Below, piece after piece: positions 50,543 through 60,467 of a stretch of DNA of 64,000 nt; the stretch's first letter is position 1; each line of letters opens with the position of its first letter. The notes under the pieces were generated by a model, which saw only the letters and a program-made list of their open reading frames with translations, was not told the DNA's origin and did not search any database. Where the stretch lies: NCBI GenBank assembly GCA_017577715.1, contig PKRC01000001.1, positions 124,001 to 188,000 on the forward strand, given 5' to 3'. This DNA is from Clostridia bacterium (GTDB taxonomy: Bacteria > Bacillota > Clostridia > Caldicoprobacterales > Caldicoprobacteraceae). The position numbers and the translations under genes were made by a program.

Positions 50543-51535
50543 GTGGCTGAAGTACTGTCGCAGCGAGAGATTGACGCTCTCCTGGAAGCTTTTATGGCTG
50601 GGGAGGTAAACATAAACGAGATAAAGGAAGAGGCGCGCGAAAAAAAGGTTAGCGTATACGATTTTAAAAGGCCCAAAAAATTTGCCAAAGATCAGCTTCG
50701 TACCCTCCAGATCATACACGAAAACTTGGCGAGGCTGATGGGGTCGTATTTTTCGGGAATCCTGCGCACCTATTGCCAGATAGAACTGGTATCGGTGGAA
50801 CCGCAGACATACGGCGAGTTCATCAATTCACTCCCTGCTCCTGTCGTTTTGGGGATCATCGGCTTCAGGCCATTGAAGGGTTCCATAATACTGGAGTTTT
50901 CGCCCAATGTGGTGTATGCCATCATCGACCGCATGTTGGGCGGTCTGGGCTTGGCCCCTGAGAAAGTCAGGGATTTTACCGAGATCGAGATTGTGCTGAT
51001 CGAAAGGATAATAAAACAGCTTTTGCCCATTATGAACAGCTCATGGGCTAACGTAGTCAATGCTGAGTTTACGCTTGAGCACATAGAGACAAATGCCCAG
51101 TTTGCTCAGCTAATTTCGCCAAACGAACCCATTGCCATAGTAACCCTTGATGCTCACATCGGAGAGGTCGAGGGGATGATGAACATATGCATTCCTTACC
51201 TAGTCATTGAACCTATTATATCGCGGTTGAGCTCCAAGCACTGGTTCTCCACAAAGCTTGCTGAAGAAGACGAGCGCAAGTACTACCAGTTGTTAGCGGC
51301 TCAGATAGAGGCCACTCCTGTTGAAGTGAGGGCGGTGTTGGGGCAGGCCAGCATTACCATCAGAGAGCTAATAGAGCTTCAGAAAGGTGATGTCATCAAA
51401 CTGGATAAGAAAGTCGATGAGGATATCGCCATCTACGTTGGCGATGTCAAAAAGTTTTGCGGAATTGTGGGCTTGAAAAAGCATAACTTAGCTGTTCAAA
51501 TTACCAGTATATGCGAAGAAGGGGGAAAGATTTAA
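50543..51535 (+). CDS. fliM: Flagellar motor switch protein FliM
   Basis: A 330-residue C-ring protein. The CheY-binding N-terminal motif is seen as LSQREIDALLEAF, followed by the CheC-like middle domain (GSIILEFSP, MLGG) and the FliN-like C terminus (VGDVKKFCGIVGLKKHN). GTG 50543. Confidence 0.96.
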   Translation: MAEVLSQREIDALLEAFMAGEVNINEIKEEAREKKVSVYDFKRPKKFAKDQLRTLQIIHENLARLMGSYFSGILRTYCQIELVSVEPQTYGEFINSLPAPVVLGIIGFRPLKGSIILEFSPNVVYAIIDRMLGGLGLAPEKVRDFTEIEIVLIERIIKQLLPIMNSSWANVVNAEFTLEHIETNAQFAQLISPNEPIAIVTLDAHIGEVEGMMNICIPYLVIEPIISRLSSKHWFSTKLAEEDERKYYQLLAAQIEATPVEVRAVLGQASITIRELIELQKGDVIKLDKKVDEDIAIYVGDVKKFCGIVGLKKHNLAVQITSICEEGGKI

Positions 51536-51538
51536 AAC

Positions 51539-52663
51539 ATGGACATGAACGAAATGTTATCCCAGGAAGAAATAGACGCTCTGCTAAGAGGTCAGGATAT
51601 TGCCATGCAACCGTCGCAGCAGCTTGCCCCGGAAGAGATTGATGCCATAGGAGAAATAGGCAACATCAGCATGGGTGCTGCGGCAACTACCCTTTCAACC
51701 CTGGTGGGCAAGAAGGTGACCATCACCACCCCTGAAGTGACTATAACCACTATTAAGGAGCTGGCAAGGCAGTATCCCATTCCCTTTGTAGCTGCAGAGG
51801 TGAAGTATACCCAAGGATTGGAAGGGACAAACATACTGATAATACAGGAGAGGGATGTCAAGATCATCACTGACCTGATGATGGGTGGAGGCGGTACCAA
51901 TATTGAGGGGGAGATTACCGACCTGCACTTAAGCGCCATAGGCGAAGTGATGAATCAGATGATGGGTTCTGCATGTACTTCATTGTCCACCATGTTCAAC
52001 AAGAGCATTTTGATATCGCCGCCCAATACTTTTATCATGGATTTCAGTGGGGATTTCTTCAATACCCTTTTTAAATCCGATGAACCCATAGTCCGGATCA
52101 ACTTTAAGATGGTGGTCGAGGGGCTTATAGATAGCTATATCATGCAGTTATTGCCTATTGATTTTGCAAAGGACTTGCTGAGCAATTTGCTGGGGCAATA
52201 CCAGCAGGCAGCTACACAGCAAGTTAGCGATGTCTCCAGCTCTCAAGAACCGTCACAGACCGCACAAAGTTCGAGAAACCAACAGGAGTATAAGGTAAGC
52301 CAACATGAGAATAAGGTTTTTGCCGAGGAGTCAAAAGCCCAGCCCATCAATGTGCAGCCTGTTTCATTTCAGCCCTTGGAGGAAAAGGCTGCAAGCGCCA
52401 ACAGGAACAATCTCGATTTGATACTGGATGTGCCGCTGCAGGTCTCGGTGGAGCTGGGGAGGACCCATAAGCTGATAAAAGAAATCCTTGAGCTCAACGT
52501 CGGTTCTGTAATAGAGCTGGACAAGATGGCCGGTGAGCCCATAGACGTGCTGGTGAACGGGAAGGTAATAGCCAAAGGAGAAGTGGTGGTAATTGACGAC
52601 AGTTTTGGCGTTAGGATTACTGATATAATAAGCCCTGACAAAAGGATATCGAGCCTTAAATGA
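51539..52663 (+). CDS. fliY: Flagellar motor switch phosphatase FliY
   Basis: A 374-residue FliN-family protein of the Bacillus type that combines a CheY-P phosphatase module with a motor-switch module. The N terminus repeats the CheY-docking-type LSQEEIDALLRG; CheC-like EIDAIGEIGNISMGAAATTLS at ~30 and HLSAIGEVMNQMMGSA at ~130 carry the E/N phosphatase residues. After a Gln/Ser linker, the C-terminal FliN domain starts near residue 290 (ILDVPLQVSVELGRT). Confidence 0.95.
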   Translation: MDMNEMLSQEEIDALLRGQDIAMQPSQQLAPEEIDAIGEIGNISMGAAATTLSTLVGKKVTITTPEVTITTIKELARQYPIPFVAAEVKYTQGLEGTNILIIQERDVKIITDLMMGGGGTNIEGEITDLHLSAIGEVMNQMMGSACTSLSTMFNKSILISPPNTFIMDFSGDFFNTLFKSDEPIVRINFKMVVEGLIDSYIMQLLPIDFAKDLLSNLLGQYQQAATQQVSDVSSSQEPSQTAQSSRNQQEYKVSQHENKVFAEESKAQPINVQPVSFQPLEEKAASANRNNLDLILDVPLQVSVELGRTHKLIKEILELNVGSVIELDKMAGEPIDVLVNGKVIAKGEVVVIDDSFGVRITDIISPDKRISSLK

Positions 52664-52711
52664 GCCTTGTCTTTAATACGATAATATTCATGAACAAAAG
52701 GGAGGATGATT

Positions 52712-53074
52712 ATGGGGAAAAGGATTTTGGTGGTAGATGATGCCGCATTTATGCGCATGATGCTCAAGGATATACTGACCAAGAATGGATATGAAATAGC
52801 CGGCGAGGCTGAAAATGGGTTGAAGGCTGTTGAAAAGTATAAGGAACTTCAGCCAGACCTGGTTATTATGGATATTACCATGCCCGAGATGGATGGCATA
52901 CAAGCGGTTCGTGAGATTAAGAAGATAAACCCGGATGCCAAGATAATAATGTGTTCTGCTATGGGACAGCAGGCCATGGTGATCGAGTCGATACAGGCGG
53001 GAGCACGAGATTTCGTTGTTAAACCCTTCCAGGCCGAGAGGGTTATTGAAGCAGTAAAAAAGATTATTGGATGA
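52712..53074 (+). CDS. cheY: Chemotaxis response regulator CheY
   Basis: A 120-residue single receiver domain. Acidic pocket DDAAF near residue 8, phospho-acceptor Asp in VIMDITMPEMDG, Thr/Ser in MCSAMG and Lys in VVKPFQ. CheY-P binds FliM and FliY to change rotation. ATG 52712 is 6 bases after GGGAGG; ATG 52706 abuts it. Overlaps fliO by 4 bases. Confidence 0.96.
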   Translation: MGKRILVVDDAAFMRMMLKDILTKNGYEIAGEAENGLKAVEKYKELQPDLVIMDITMPEMDGIQAVREIKKINPDAKIIMCSAMGQQAMVIESIQAGARDFVVKPFQAERVIEAVKKIIG

Positions 53075-53433
53075 GTGTAAAGATGGAAGAGATACTCCGT
53101 GCTATAGGCATTTTAATAGCATTTATAGTCGTTTTGGCCCTGGCCTATCTAACGGCGCGGTTTGTGGGCACCAAGTTTGGCGGCTATACCAGTGGAAAAT
53201 ACATAAAGGTAATTGATCGAATCTTTTTGGGAAGGGATAAGTGGGTGTGCCTAATACAGGTGGGCAATCAATACTACATAGTGGGAATTACAGGCCAGAA
53301 TATGGAGTTTCTAGGGCAGATTACCCAGCAAGACCTGATACCCATTCATTCAGAAGAGGAAAACGGGACCTTTGCCAAGCTATTGGGGAATTATGTGAAA
53401 AAGCTAAAAGGTGAGGCGAATGGGGATGCTTAA
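53071..53433 (+). CDS. fliO: Flagellar biosynthetic protein FliO
   Basis: A 120-residue single-span membrane protein (helix ~8-30) of the FliO/FliZ family with the conserved KYIKVIDRIFLGRDKWVCLIQVG. It helps assemble the FliP-FliR export gate. Starts on the cheY stop (ATGA). Confidence 0.88.
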   Translation: MSVKMEEILRAIGILIAFIVVLALAYLTARFVGTKFGGYTSGKYIKVIDRIFLGRDKWVCLIQVGNQYYIVGITGQNMEFLGQITQQDLIPIHSEEENGTFAKLLGNYVKKLKGEANGDA

Positions 53434-54190
53434 GAAGCTGCTTTTTGTGGTTATGTTGTTTGTTGTACTGATATCCTTATCTCTTATATGGGCTTACAGA
53501 GCTTATGCACAGCCCTCTATCCCCATTCCCCGTTTAGAGGTGGAGGCCGCTCAATCGCCCCAGGATGTGGTGGATAGCCTGGAAATACTGGGGATCCTGA
53601 CGGTACTAGCGCTGGCGCCTTCCATCCTCATAATGATGACTGCCTTTACCCGTATAATAATCGTATTGGCTTTTGTAAGAAATGCTTTGGGGACACAGCA
53701 GACGCCGCCCAACCAGGTTTTAATAGGGCTTGCACTTTTTCTCACTTTTTTTGTGATGGCACCTATTATGTCTCAGATAAATGAAAGTGCCATTCAACCC
53801 TATCTTAAGGGGGACATAAACCAACATGTTGCTGCCCAGCAGGCCATAAAGCCCATACGGGAATTCATGTTAAAACAGACCAGGGAGAAGGATCTGACAT
53901 TGTTTTTGGAGCTTTCAGGCCAGGAGCAACCCGATACCTATGACGATATATCTATGCGCGTGGTGATACCGGCCTTTATAACCAGCGAGCTTAAGACCGC
54001 CTTTCAGATCGGCTTTTTGATATATGTACCCTTCATCATCGTGGATATGGTGGTGGCCAGTACCCTCATGTCGATGGGAATGATGATGTTGCCTCCTGTT
54101 ATGATCTCCCTGCCCCTTAAGATACTGCTGTTTATAATGGTGGACGGATGGAACCTGGTGATTAAAAATTTGGTGGCAGGATTCAGATGA
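53426..54190 (+). CDS. fliP: Flagellar biosynthetic protein FliP
   Basis: A 254-residue export-gate membrane protein with a cleavable-type N-terminal signal (~1-30) and the FliP motifs MMTAFTRIIIVLAFVRNALG and PAFITSELKTAFQIGF. ATG 53426 is 9 bases from AGGTGAGG; ATG 53420 and GTG 53411 are less well spaced. Confidence 0.95.
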   Translation: MLKKLLFVVMLFVVLISLSLIWAYRAYAQPSIPIPRLEVEAAQSPQDVVDSLEILGILTVLALAPSILIMMTAFTRIIIVLAFVRNALGTQQTPPNQVLIGLALFLTFFVMAPIMSQINESAIQPYLKGDINQHVAAQQAIKPIREFMLKQTREKDLTLFLELSGQEQPDTYDDISMRVVIPAFITSELKTAFQIGFLIYVPFIIVDMVVASTLMSMGMMMLPPVMISLPLKILLFIMVDGWNLVIKNLVAGFR

Positions 54191-54204
54191 AGGGAAGTGA
54201 TGCA

Positions 54205-54477
54205 ATGAGCCAGAGGGAGATAATAACGTTGGCGCAACAGGCCATATACACGGGGATTTTGCTGGCGGCTCCCATGCTGGGGCTGAGCCTGGTGGTAGGC
54301 CTCATCGTGGCCATATTCCAGGCCATTACGCAGATAAACGAGCATACCCTCGTTTTCATCTCCAAAATTTTGGCAGTAGCTGTTGCGCTTATCATATTCG
54401 GATCATGGATTTTAGAGACCATGGTAAATTTCACGCTCAGGCTGTATAATAGCATAAATACCATACTGGGATTGTGA
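54205..54477 (+). CDS. fliQ: Flagellar biosynthetic protein FliQ
   Basis: A 90-residue two-helix export-gate subunit with SLVVGLIVAIFQAITQINEHTL. ATG 54205 gives the usual length and has AAGGGAAG upstream; ATG 54187 overlaps fliP and lacks an SD. Confidence 0.95.
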   Translation: MSQREIITLAQQAIYTGILLAAPMLGLSLVVGLIVAIFQAITQINEHTLVFISKILAVAVALIIFGSWILETMVNFTLRLYNSINTILGL

Positions 54478-54484
54478 ACAGAAG

Positions 54485-55276
54485 ATGCTGGATGCTCTTG
54501 GAAGGATTTTATTAAACATCGATGCTGTGCTTTTGGCGCTGGCCAGGATATCTGGCATGTTCTTCATGTCGCCGGTATTTGGTAGAAGGAACGTCCCTGC
54601 CATCTTCACCATAGGGCTTATACTGGCGCTTACCTTTATCGTAGCGGTTTATTACCCCGTTTATGATGAGGCAATGGATATAAGCTCTTACATAGAGCTG
54701 GCATTTTATATCATAAAAGAGATCTTTATTGGCCTTATCATGGGCTATGTGGTGCTGTTTACTTTTTCGGCTTTCTTGCTGGCAGGGCAGTTAATAGACA
54801 ACCAGATAGGCTTTGGCGTTGTGCATATACTGGACCCCCAGACCAACATACAGATCCCCTTAGTGGGCAATTTTAACAATGTGCTTGCCATGGTGTTGTT
54901 TTTCGCTATGGATGGACATCATGCCCTCATCAGGCTGCTGATGTATAGCTTTGAGGCATTGCCCTTGGGAAAAGCGGCATTATCTGGGGATATAGTGCGC
55001 CCGCTGTTTAACATGTTTGTGGAGTTCTTCGTGCTGGGATTCAAGATGGCGGTGCCAGCCATAGCTTCGGCCTTGTTGGCCGAGGTGGTATTTGGCATAT
55101 TGGTGAGGGCAATACCGCAGATGAACGTCTTCGTTATCGGGCTGCCCTTTAAAATACTGATAGGGCTGGTGGTGCTGTTTTCGACGGTCCCCCTATTGAT
55201 AAGCATGATGGACGGTGCCTTTAGTTCTATGTTCAAGGGAATAAGGAGCATAATACAAGGGTTGAACCTGCAATGA
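54485..55276 (+). CDS. fliR: Flagellar biosynthetic protein FliR
   Basis: A 263-residue export-gate membrane protein with about six helices; [20 protein letters not shown] near the start and [18 protein letters not shown] in the middle are characteristic. Overlaps flhB by 4 bases (ATGA). Confidence 0.95.
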   Translation: MLDALGRILLNIDAVLLALARISGMFFMSPVFGRRNVPAIFTIGLILALTFIVAVYYPVYDEAMDISSYIELAFYIIKEIFIGLIMGYVVLFTFSAFLLAGQLIDNQIGFGVVHILDPQTNIQIPLVGNFNNVLAMVLFFAMDGHHALIRLLMYSFEALPLGKAALSGDIVRPLFNMFVEFFVLGFKMAVPAIASALLAEVVFGILVRAIPQMNVFVIGLPFKILIGLVVLFSTVPLLISMMDGAFSSMFKGIRSIIQGLNLQ

Positions 55277-56358
55277 TGCGCATGAACCTTCAGCTTTTTG
55301 CCGAGGAAAGGACCGAGAAGGCCACTCCCAAAAAGAGGAGGGAGGCAAGGGAAAGAGGCCAGGTCTTCAAAAGCGTAGAATTGAGTTCTGCCGCGACCCT
55401 TGTGATAGGGCTGTTGGCTTTAAAGCTTGCTTCCTCTTTTGTGATGGATAAGCTGTATCGGGCATATAATAGATATCTTCAAGCTGATGGCCTCATTGAG
55501 CAGCTTAATACACAGGTCGGAATTTTGGCAATGGTCAAGGAGATAGTGTATACGGTAGCACTGGCGGTGCTGCCGATATGTGGGCTGATTATGGTGGCCG
55601 GGCTGGCCATCAACTTCTGCCAGGTTGGTTTTATATTTACCACTAGGCCACTCATGCCCAATTTGAACCGTATAAACCCTCTGGAAGGCTTAAAGAGGAT
55701 ATTTTCAAAGAGAACCTTTGTTGAACTGTTAAAGTCTCTGCTGAAGCTGGCTATAGTGGGTTTCATATCCTACCAAGAGTTTATGGCCGATATAAAATCA
55801 CTTGCCCAGCTGGCTCAGTTGGGCCTTAGAAGGAGCTTTATTGTAGTGGCAAATATGGCATATAACATCGGAATCAAGATGGCAGTGGTATTCATCATAC
55901 TTGCAGTGTTCGACTATTTCTATCAATGGTGGGAGTATGAAAAGAGCCTCAGGATGACCAAGCAGGAGTTGAAGGATGAATTCAAGGAAGTGGAAGGGCA
56001 TCCCCTTATTCGCTCTCGCATCCGCGAGCGGCAAAGGCAGATTAGCTTGCGCAGGATGATGCAGGAAATACCCAAGGCGGATGTGGTCATAACCAACCCC
56101 GTACATTTCGCGGTAGCTTTGCGCTATGATCCGAAAGAACATGATGCACCAGTGGTGGTGGCCAAGGGACAGGATTATGTCGCGCTCAAGATCAAGGAGA
56201 TAGCCAAAAAGCATGGGGTGTATATAGTGGAAAACAAGCCTCTGGCTCAGATGCTATATAAATCGACCGAGGTAGGGCAAACCATACCCCCTGAGCTGTT
56301 CCGTGCGGTGGCAGAAGTTCTTGCCTTTGTTTACAGCGTGAAGGGGAAACGTATTTGA
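55273..56358 (+). CDS. flhB: Flagellar export switch protein FlhB, with NPVH autocleavage site
   Basis: A 361-residue membrane protein that switches the exporter from rod/hook to filament substrates. The N terminus carries the [20 protein letters not shown] signature, four membrane helices follow, and the cytoplasmic domain begins near residue 215. The autocleavage motif, normally NPTH, reads N275-P276-V277-H278 (codons 56095-56106). The following [21 protein letters not shown] is canonical. ATG 55273 overlaps the fliR stop; ATG 55282 is possible. The Val substitution is the only oddity. Confidence 0.95.
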   Translation: MMRMNLQLFAEERTEKATPKKRREARERGQVFKSVELSSAATLVIGLLALKLASSFVMDKLYRAYNRYLQADGLIEQLNTQVGILAMVKEIVYTVALAVLPICGLIMVAGLAINFCQVGFIFTTRPLMPNLNRINPLEGLKRIFSKRTFVELLKSLLKLAIVGFISYQEFMADIKSLAQLAQLGLRRSFIVVANMAYNIGIKMAVVFIILAVFDYFYQWWEYEKSLRMTKQELKDEFKEVEGHPLIRSRIRERQRQISLRRMMQEIPKADVVITNPVHFAVALRYDPKEHDAPVVVAKGQDYVALKIKEIAKKHGVYIVENKPLAQMLYKSTEVGQTIPPELFRAVAEVLAFVYSVKGKRI

Positions 56359-58412
56359 TGGGGAGGTTTTGGAGGTTGAAGTTTGCAGATGTCTTCATCG
56401 CATTTATAATGGTAGCCGTCGTTCTTCTTATCATCCTACCGCTGAATGAAGTCATAATGGACATACTCCTCACCATCAATCTTTCTTTGTCGTTGATCAT
56501 ACTGTTTGTCACCCTTTACGTAAAGGAGCCGCTGGATTTTGCGGTATTTCCTTCGGTGCTCCTCATCGCCACCCTTTTTCGCTTGGCCCTCAACATATCG
56601 TCTACCAAGCTTATTCTGGGCAAAGGTTCGGCCGGAAGGGTGATCGAAACCTTTGGCAATTTTGTCGTACAGGGCAACCTGGTGGTGGGGGCCATTGTGT
56701 TTCTAATCATAATAATCGTGCAGTTCATCGTCATTACTAAAGGGGCCGAGAGAGTAGCGGAAGTCGCAGCGCGCTTTACCCTGGATGCCATGCCCGGAAA
56801 GCAGATGGCGATAGATGCCGATCTGAACGCTGGGCTCATTGACGAGAACGAGGCTAAAAGGCGCAGGCAAAGGATACAGCAGGAGGCCGACTTTTACGGC
56901 GCCATGGACGGTGCCAGTAAATTCGTAAAAGGCGATGCCATAGTGGGGATTTTGATCACCATCATAAACATAGTGGGCGGCATTATAATTGGTCTGACCA
57001 AGATGGGGATGTCTATTGAAGAGGTGCTTGAGCGGTATACCATATTGACCATAGGCGATGGGCTGGTGAGCCAAATTCCCGCTTTGCTTATTTCCACCGC
57101 TACCGGCATTATCGTCACCAGAGCAGCTTCCGAATCCAATTTGGGACGGGACCTGGTTAAGCAGGTAACTGATCAGCCTCTGGTGCTTATACTGGCATCG
57201 GTTCTTCTGTTTGTTATGGGTTTTTTCCCGGGCTTTCCGCGCTGGATACTGTTTATAATGGGGGCTGGCATGGCCTATATGGGTTATATCATGATGCGGG
57301 CCTCCAAAGAGGCGTTGGCGGCTGCTGCTGGGCAGGAGGCTACTTCCGAGAATGTACTGGAGGAGATGCGAAAGCCCGAAAATGTAATGCAGCTCTTGGA
57401 AATTGACCCCCTGGAAGTCGAATTTGGCTATGGCCTTATACCCTTGGCTGACGTCAACCAGGGCGGAGATCTGCTGGACAGGATAGTCATGATACGAAGG
57501 CAAATGGCCTTGGACCTAGGTCTCATCGTGCCGGTAATAAGGCTGAGGGACAACATACAGCTAGATCCCAACGAATACGTCATAAAGGTGAAGGGAGTGG
57601 AGGTGGCCAGGGGGCAGGTTTTGCCCGACCATCTACTGGCCATGGATCCGGGGACCGTTGAGCAGCCCATAGATGGCATCGATACAGTGGAACCCGCTTT
57701 TGGCTTGCCCGCTAAATGGATAAAGGAGCATCAGAGGGAAAAGGCCGAGATGCTGGGCTATACTGTGGTGGATGCACCTTCGGTTATATCCACCCACCTT
57801 ACTGAGGTCATCAGAAAGCACGGCTATGAGCTTATCAATCGGCAGGACGTACAGACCATGCTGGATAACTTGAAGGAAAAGTATCCGGCATTGGTGGAGG
57901 AAGTGGTGCCAAAAACTTTGAGCCTTGGCGAGGTCCAAAAAGTTCTGTCCAACCTGATAAAGGAAAACGTGCCCATACGAGACATGGTTACCATACTGGA
58001 AACGCTGGCTGACTACGGCAATATAACCAAAGATCCCGACATGCTGACCGAATATGTGCGTCAGGCCCTATCCCGCACCATTACGTTGAGATTTGTGCCC
58101 GACAAAAAGGCAAAAGTTTTAACGCTTGCCCCTGAGCTTGAAAAGGCCATAATGGATAGCGTTCAGCAAACCGAACACGGTTCTTATTTGGCTTTAGAAC
58201 CCAATAAGGTGCAATCCATATTTAAAAGCCTCACCAAGGAGCTGGAAAAGTTCACTTCTCTAGGCTTGCAGCCCATAGTGTTGACAGCGCCGGTGGTGAG
58301 GATGTATTTTAAGAAGCTGACCGAGCAGGTGGCGCCCGACTTGGTGGTTTTGTCATATAATGAGCTGGATAGCTCGGTGGAGATACGGTCAGTGGGGGTG
58401 GTGAAAGCTTAA
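56358..58412 (+). CDS. flhA: Flagellar biosynthesis protein FlhA
   Basis: A 684-residue export-gate core protein. About eight membrane helices fill residues ~1-310, with the FHIPEP-type region around PSVLLIATLFRLALN and the GDGLVSQIPALLISTATGIIVTR motif; the cytoplasmic nonameric ring domain (~340-684) docks chaperone-substrate complexes. ATG 56358 overlaps the flhB stop; TTG 56376 is a possible alternative start near GGAGG. Confidence 0.95.
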   Translation: MGRFWRLKFADVFIAFIMVAVVLLIILPLNEVIMDILLTINLSLSLIILFVTLYVKEPLDFAVFPSVLLIATLFRLALNISSTKLILGKGSAGRVIETFGNFVVQGNLVVGAIVFLIIIIVQFIVITKGAERVAEVAARFTLDAMPGKQMAIDADLNAGLIDENEAKRRRQRIQQEADFYGAMDGASKFVKGDAIVGILITIINIVGGIIIGLTKMGMSIEEVLERYTILTIGDGLVSQIPALLISTATGIIVTRAASESNLGRDLVKQVTDQPLVLILASVLLFVMGFFPGFPRWILFIMGAGMAYMGYIMMRASKEALAAAAGQEATSENVLEEMRKPENVMQLLEIDPLEVEFGYGLIPLADVNQGGDLLDRIVMIRRQMALDLGLIVPVIRLRDNIQLDPNEYVIKVKGVEVARGQVLPDHLLAMDPGTVEQPIDGIDTVEPAFGLPAKWIKEHQREKAEMLGYTVVDAPSVISTHLTEVIRKHGYELINRQDVQTMLDNLKEKYPALVEEVVPKTLSLGEVQKVLSNLIKENVPIRDMVTILETLADYGNITKDPDMLTEYVRQALSRTITLRFVPDKKAKVLTLAPELEKAIMDSVQQTEHGSYLALEPNKVQSIFKSLTKELEKFTSLGLQPIVLTAPVVRMYFKKLTEQVAPDLVVLSYNELDSSVEIRSVGVVKA

Positions 58413-58416
58413 AGCT

Positions 58417-59556
58417 ATGAAGGTGAAGAGGTATATCGGCCATACCGTCCAGGAGACTATGCAAAAGGTAAAGGCTGAAATGGGTAAAGATGCCCTCATA
58501 CTCAGCACCCGCAAGGTACGACAAAAGGGGATAATGGGTTGGTTTAAAAGGCCGCTCATTGAAGTGGTGGCAGCTGCCGATGAATCCAGGGAGGAAAATT
58601 TCATCCCCCGCCGGGTAATGTCAGCCAACGCTACAAGCTATGCTCTGTTAGGTAGGCAGGATGATACCAGTCGGGTTTTGGAGAAACTAGAAGCTCAGAT
58701 CGCCAATATGGGTGAAATGTTAGACAAATTGACGAGTAGCTTAAAAGCAACGGAAGGCCGTGCAGACCTAAACATAAAACACGAATACATTCCATATTAT
58801 GAGATGCTTGTTAAAAATGAGGTAAACGAGGACATCGCAAAGGACATCATACAAAAAGCTGGTCTGCTTCACGAGAGGAGCTCTGCTGATTTCAAGCGGT
58901 GTTTGGAACAGGTGCTGATGGAGCGCATTGGGCCTTCTCGGCCTTTGGAGGTATCGCCTGGCAGGCGCAAAGTGGTGATATTCGTTGGTCCTACCGGAGT
59001 TGGCAAGACCACCTCTCTGGCAAAGCTGGCAGCCATATTTTCCATACAAAAGCAGATGAGAGTTGGGCTCATAACCGCCGATACATACAGAATTGCAGCG
59101 GTGGACCAGCTCAAGATATACGCAGAGATCATGGAGCTTCCCTTGAGCATCGTGTATTCGCCCCGGGAGGTGGTAGATGCTCTCGAAGAACACAATGATA
59201 AAGATGTGGTGTTTATAGATACGGCTGGCAAGAGCATCAGGGACAGGGCGCAGGAAAAGGAAATATTGGAGCTAATCTCTTTGAGCAAGGCCGATGAAGT
59301 CTATCTGGTGCTGAGCTGCAACACAAGCTATTCCGGGTGTTTAAATATAATAAGGAGCTACAGCTTTTTGCCCGATTACAAGCTGCTGTTCACTAAAGTG
59401 GATGAAGCTTCCAGCTATGGGATCATATTAAACTGCCGCCATATCAGCGGTAGGCCGCTGTCGTACATAGCTACCGGCCAGAGCGTGCCCGATGATATAG
59501 AGGTGGCTGACCCTAATAAGCTGTTATCCTGTATTATGAAGAGGGTGGAAGTTTGA
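58417..59556 (+). CDS. flhF: Flagellar biosynthesis GTPase FlhF
   Basis: A 379-residue SRP-family GTPase that sets flagellar number and place together with FlhG. The N-terminal basic B domain starts MKVKRYIGHTVQETM; NG domain from ~120 with P-loop GPTGVGKTTSLAKLAA near 190, DTYRIAAVDQLK and FIDTAGKS. Overlaps flhG by 4 bases. Confidence 0.95.
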   Translation: MKVKRYIGHTVQETMQKVKAEMGKDALILSTRKVRQKGIMGWFKRPLIEVVAAADESREENFIPRRVMSANATSYALLGRQDDTSRVLEKLEAQIANMGEMLDKLTSSLKATEGRADLNIKHEYIPYYEMLVKNEVNEDIAKDIIQKAGLLHERSSADFKRCLEQVLMERIGPSRPLEVSPGRRKVVIFVGPTGVGKTTSLAKLAAIFSIQKQMRVGLITADTYRIAAVDQLKIYAEIMELPLSIVYSPREVVDALEEHNDKDVVFIDTAGKSIRDRAQEKEILELISLSKADEVYLVLSCNTSYSGCLNIIRSYSFLPDYKLLFTKVDEASSYGIILNCRHISGRPLSYIATGQSVPDDIEVADPNKLLSCIMKRVEV

Positions 59557-60449
59557 TGGACCAGGCCGAAAAGTTAAGGCAGATTGTAAATGAGTTAAGG
59601 GAAAGGCAGCGTGCCTCGCTTCAAAAGGGGCGTATCATAACTGTAACCAGCGGAAAGGGCGGTGTGGGCAAGACCAATTTCACCCTCAACTGTGCCATCG
59701 CTTTAAACAGCATGGGACACAGGACGCTCATTATAGATGCAGATTTCGGGCTGTCCAACATAGACGTGATGCTTGGGATGATCCCCAGGTACAATTTGTT
59801 CCATGTAATTACCAACAAAAAGAGCATTGAAGAGGTTATAGTTGAAGGCCCATGTGGTATCAGATTCATTGCAGGAGGATCAGGTATATGGGAGCTCCTA
59901 AACCTTTCCACCCAGGATATGGAAGTCCTGATGAAGCAGCTTGAGCGATTGGACGATCTAGCAGATATAATAATGATAGATACTGGAGCTGGTGTCTCCG
60001 ACAAGGTTATTCGGATGATTCTGGCTGCCAACGAAGCCATTGTTATCACCACGCCCGAACCTACGTCGGTAACCGATGCATATGCTCTGGTGAAATCGGT
60101 GGTAACCATAAAGAAGGATATGAGCTTAAGGGTGGTGGTCAATAGGGCCGAGAGCGCCCAGGAGGCAACGGACGTTATGGACAAGTTTATAAGGGTGGTT
60201 GAAAGGTTTCTTGATGTCAAACTGGAACCTCTGGGGTATATCCTGTATGACGATGCAGTGGTGAAGGCTACCAAACGGCAAAGGCCTTTTGTGCTGGAAT
60301 ACCCAAGAAGCCATGCATCAAGGCAGGTGTACACCATGGCCCACGCTATAGTGGCAGGAGAGCGGGCCGACGTCGGTGAGGCACAAGGATTTAGAGGATA
60401 TGTAAACCAGTTTCTTAAGCTGTTGGACTTTAAGCGAAAAGCGCTTTAG
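59553..60449 (+). CDS. flhG: Flagellar number regulator FlhG (YlxH, MinD-like ATPase)
   Basis: A 298-residue ParA/MinD-family ATPase with deviant Walker A SGKGGVGKTNF, Walker B IIMIDTGAG and DADFGLSNID. The N-terminal helix MDQAEKLRQIVNELRERQ resembles the FlhF-activating DQAxxLR motif of FlhG. It would stimulate FlhF GTPase and control flagellar pattern. Confidence 0.94.
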   Translation: MMDQAEKLRQIVNELRERQRASLQKGRIITVTSGKGGVGKTNFTLNCAIALNSMGHRTLIIDADFGLSNIDVMLGMIPRYNLFHVITNKKSIEEVIVEGPCGIRFIAGGSGIWELLNLSTQDMEVLMKQLERLDDLADIIMIDTGAGVSDKVIRMILAANEAIVITTPEPTSVTDAYALVKSVVTIKKDMSLRVVVNRAESAQEATDVMDKFIRVVERFLDVKLEPLGYILYDDAVVKATKRQRPFVLEYPRSHASRQVYTMAHAIVAGERADVGEAQGFRGYVNQFLKLLDFKRKAL

Positions 60450-60467
60450 GGGGTTGATGGGAACACC

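Noticed and set aside
56703-57503. 266-codon minus-strand frame opposite flhA, and a similar 238-codon frame opposite flhG (59621-60337).
   Set aside because: Both are shadows of strongly conserved flagellar genes, without SD or motifs.
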